From assembly GCA_029821255.1 (NCBI GenBank), contig JALGTS010000093.1, positions 1 to 7,646 of the forward strand: a stretch of 7,646 bases of DNA, written 5' to 3'. The DNA is from Candidatus Zipacnadia bacterium. GTDB taxonomy: Bacteria; Armatimonadota; Zipacnadia; Zipacnadales; Zipacnadaceae. Position numbers and translations under genes: made by a program. Shown here piece after piece: positions 5,477-7,646 of the stretch (positions within the stretch are counted from its first letter, which is position 1; the number at the start of each line of letters is the position of its first letter). The notes beneath the pieces are model-generated. The model saw only the letters and a list, made by a program, of their open reading frames with translations. It did not search any database and had not been told where the DNA came from.

Positions 5477-6142
5477 ATGCCACACGAAAGTAACAAAGTA
5501 AGACGCCAGCGCGCTCTGGAAATAGACAAACGCCTCAGACAACATTATCCAGAGGCCAGATCGGCCCTTAACTGGCGCAATGCCTTTGAGTTGCTGGTGG
5601 CGACGATTCTCTCAGCTCAATCAACTGATGAAACCGTTAACCAAGTTACCACAAAGCTTTTCCAAAAGTACCCTACCCCGGAGGCACTTGCTCACGCCGA
5701 CCGCGCAGAGCTGGAGCAGGATATCTATTCTACGGGTTTCTATCGGCGCAAGGCCAAAAGCATCCAAGCTATGGCTCAAAAGATAGTTGATGAATTCAAC
5801 GGGCAGGTGCCGAATAATATGGAAGAGATGCTCACTCTGCCAGGAGTGGCGCGTAAGACCGCCAACGTTGTGCTAAACGAGGCTATCCATGCACAGACCG
5901 GCAGCTACGAGGGAATCGCCGTTGACACCCACGTAAAGCGGGTGGCCTATCGCCTGGGCCTGACCGACCAGGCTGACCCAGAAAAAGTAGAGCAGGACTT
6001 GATGAAACTGCTACCGCAGCAAAGCTGGCGGCAAGTGGGTAATGCTCTGATACTTCTGGGGCGGCAGTATTGCACGGCACGCAAACCCGATCACGACAAT
6101 TGCCCGCTGGCAGACCTGTGCCCCAAGCGGGAAGCACCGTAA
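5477..6142 (+). CDS. nth: endonuclease III (bifunctional DNA glycosylase/AP lyase)
   Basis: Nth removes oxidised pyrimidines and nicks the resulting abasic site, feeding substrates to Nfo encoded just upstream. The 221-residue protein has the helix-hairpin-helix LPGVARKTANVVLNEA (121-136) with catalytic Lys127, and VDTHVKRVAYRLGL with catalytic Asp150. The early ILSAQSTDETVN block (44-55) is typical. The C-terminal iron-sulfur loop reads C199-x6-H206-x2-C209-x5-C215, whereas the family pattern is C-x6-C-x2-C-x5-C. One cluster ligand is thus His instead of Cys, and the cluster may be His-ligated, altered or absent. A ten-residue insertion (about 137-146, IHAQTGSYEG) precedes the catalytic Asp. 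The gene follows nfo by 31 bp on the same strand, a probable operon. Confidence 0.95.
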   Translation: MPHESNKVRRQRALEIDKRLRQHYPEARSALNWRNAFELLVATILSAQSTDETVNQVTTKLFQKYPTPEALAHADRAELEQDIYSTGFYRRKAKSIQAMAQKIVDEFNGQVPNNMEEMLTLPGVARKTANVVLNEAIHAQTGSYEGIAVDTHVKRVAYRLGLTDQADPEKVEQDLMKLLPQQSWRQVGNALILLGRQYCTARKPDHDNCPLADLCPKREAP

Positions 6143-6160
6143 CTGTGCGGAGGAGTATTT

Positions 6161-6212
6161 CTACCGGTAGCGAAAGTCTATTTTACTGAAAATACCCGGA
6201 TAGGCTTTAGCC
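6161..6212. promoter_or_regulatory. three short dyads at 21-bp spacing upstream of gdh
   Basis: The gap between nth and the glutamate dehydrogenase gene contains three perfect symmetric sites: CTACCGGTAG (6161-6170), TATTTTACTGAAAATA (6179-6194) and GGCTTTAGCC (6203-6212). Their centres are 6165.5, 6186.5 and 6207.5, exactly 21 bp apart, so they would face the same side of the helix. They share no common sequence. They could be operators or a coincidence. No clear sigma70 -35/-10 pair is seen in this gap. Confidence 0.25.
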
Positions 6213-6309
6213 GATTGTCAGTAAGATAATGGCAGCGTCATCCGAGGTTATAGCTGCGCTCATCAGCCCAACGAAGTAGTATCTATCACAGCTAAGAAGG
6301 ATTACTCTA

Positions 6310-7585
6310 ATGCCGGGAAAGGCAGAAAACCTTGTCGCCGAATTGACCAATCCCTGGCAGATAGCCCAGGAGCAATTGGCCCAAAGTGCCCAGCACATCG
6401 GGCTTCCTTCGGCCATTCACCAGAAGCTGGCCAACCCCAAGCGGATCATTACTGTTTTCAATCCCCACCAAGATGGACGACGGCAGTTGGGAAGTATTCA
6501 CCGGTTATCGGGTCCAGCACAGCGTGGAACGAGGCCCGTGCAAAGGAGGCATCCGCTATCACCCTGATGTTAATCTGGACGAGATCAAGGCCCTGGCAAT
6601 GTGGATGACCTGGAAGTCAGCAGTCGTAAATATCCCCTTCGGTGGGGCAAGGGGTGGAGTAGCCTGTGACCCTAAGAATATGTCACAAGGAGAGCTGGAG
6701 CGGATGACTCGCCGTTTTGCCTCCGAACTGGTGGAAGTTATCGGCCCCGAAAAGGATATTCCTGCACCAGACGTCTACACCAACGAGCAGGTCATGGCTT
6801 GGATTGTGGACACCTACAGCATGAATAAGGGATATATGGTGCCAGGCGTTGTCACCGGCAAGCCGCTGGCCCTCGGTGGCTCATATGGACGCCGTGAGGC
6901 CACCGGGCGGGGCTGCGTTTTTGTCACATTGGAGGCCCTCAAGATACTGGGTATCTCTCCGCAGGGGGCCACGATGGCGGTTCAAGGCTTCGGCAATGCG
7001 GGCAGCATAACAGCAAAGATAGCCAGTGAATACGGCATGAGAGTAGTAGCCGTCTCCGACTCTTCAGGAGCCATCTATAGAGCCGAAGGTCTGGATATCC
7101 CTAAGGTAATTGAACATAAGCAGCAGACCGGTTCCGTCGTCGGTTTCGCAGGTGCTGAAGAACTACCCGGCGACAAGCTCTTAGCCACTAAATGTGATGT
7201 ACTGGTCCCCGCTGCCTTGGAAGGCGCTATCCACACCGGAAATGCTGACCAGATCAATACTAAGATTGTTGCCGAGGCGGCTAACGGCCCTACTACACCC
7301 GAAGCCCAGGCCGTTCTGGATGATAAAGGCATCTTCGTAGTGCCCGATATCCTGGCCAATGCTGGCGGAGTTACTGTCTCTTACTTTGAGTGGGTCCAGT
7401 CGTCCCAATTCTATTTCTGGAGCGAAGAAGAGGTGAACAGTCGTCTGCGTGAAGTAATGGTCCGGGCATTCCACGAAGTCTACAATGCCAGCCAGCAAAA
7501 AGGCATAAATATGCGCGATGCCGCCCTGGATCTGGCTGTCTCACGAGTAGCAGAAGCACAGCGGCTGCGCGGGATCTACCCGTAA
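6310..7585 (+). CDS. gdhA: glutamate dehydrogenase, frameshifted near 6455-6458, catalytic Lys replaced by Arg
   Basis: This Glu/Leu/Phe/Val-family dehydrogenase interconverts glutamate and 2-oxoglutarate plus ammonia using NAD(P). Frame 1 from ATG 6310 (AAGGA eight bases upstream) encodes a normal N-terminus, with NPWQIAQEQLAQSAQ and PKRIITV. Homology then moves one frame to IPTKMDDGSWEVFTGYRVQH and runs to the stop at 7583. Removing one T from the TTTT run 6455-6458 gives ITVSIPTKMDDG and a 424-residue protein of ordinary length. In that numbering the glutamate-binding K78 (GPCKGG), K102, D154 (PAPDVYT) and S357 are present, as is the nucleotide motif GFGNAGS (226-232). The catalytic lysine of GGAKGG is Arg114 (GGARGG, AGG codon at 6650-6652). 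If uncorrected, an ATG at 6386 or 6473 could only give an N-truncated product. Either a sequencing slip or a decaying gene would explain the break. Confidence 0.88.
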
Positions 7586-7620
7586 CCTGCCCCTACGCAG
7601 CTTTCAGCAGAAATATTGCC

Positions 7621-7628
7621 AGGAAGGA
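7621..7628 (+). promoter_or_regulatory. ribosome-binding site for the gene at the right edge
   Basis: AGGAAGGA is a strong purine tract seven bases before an ATG at 7636. It lies about 50 bp past the gdh stop, so the next gene probably belongs to the same transcript. Confidence 0.5.
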
Positions 7629-7635
7629 AAAGTTC

Positions 7636-7646
7636 ATGGTGACACG
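7636..7646 (+). CDS. start of an unidentified gene (partial)
   Basis: Only ATG GTG ACA and two more bases are inside the window (peptide MVT). The start is supported by the RBS at 7621-7628. Nothing can be said about function. The GTG at 7639 in the same frame is an alternative start. Confidence 0.5.

Noticed and set aside
6149..6155. Strong SD-like GGAGGAG right after the nth stop.
   Set aside because: No ATG, GTG or TTG start lies at a suitable distance before an in-frame stop, so no small gene is supported.
6190..6220. Sigma28-like GCCGATTG at 6211 upstream of gdh.
   Set aside because: No TAAA-type -35 lies at the right spacing, and a metabolic gene is an unlikely member of that regulon.

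Overview
The window looks like a chromosomal segment of an uncultivated, flagellated bacterium. Base composition is moderate, genes are densely packed, and there are no mobile elements, CRISPR arrays, tRNA or rRNA. The families present (FliN/FliO, YebC, LarC, Nfo, Nth, glutamate dehydrogenase) are too widespread to fix the phylum. I do not assign one.

The left and middle part (1-4221) is on the minus strand. In transcription order it holds larC (nickel-pincer cofactor biosynthesis), a good sigma70-type promoter, yebC (TACO1-type translation/regulatory factor), a 210-bp gap full of inverted repeats, a degenerate histidine-kinase-like protein, a 267-bp leader region with a possible sigma54 promoter and a small leader ORF, then fliN, fliO and the first bases of what is probably fliP. 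FliN (switch/C-ring) and FliO/FliP (export gate) are the usual flagellar late-morphogenesis cluster. The kinase-like protein just upstream keeps the phospho-acceptor histidine but has lost the ATP-binding boxes, so it may be a phosphotransfer or scaffold protein linked to flagellar control.

The right part (4322-7646) is on the plus strand and diverges from larC. A small two-helix membrane protein overlaps nfo (endonuclease IV) by one base, and nth (endonuclease III) follows 31 bp later, so the three form a probable base-excision-repair operon. After a 167-bp gap comes a glutamate dehydrogenase gene, then the start of another gene at the right edge.

Three plus-strand genes carry oddities. The glutamate dehydrogenase reading frame is broken near 6455-6458 by what looks like one extra T, and its catalytic lysine is replaced by arginine. 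Nth has histidine in place of one of its four [4Fe-4S] cysteines. Nfo seems to stop a few residues early, again explicable by one extra T. The minus-strand leaders carry two candidate leader peptides with strong ribosome-binding sites and several stem-loops. No complete new multi-gene system is evident. The best leads are the degenerate kinase with its leader, and the altered glutamate dehydrogenase.
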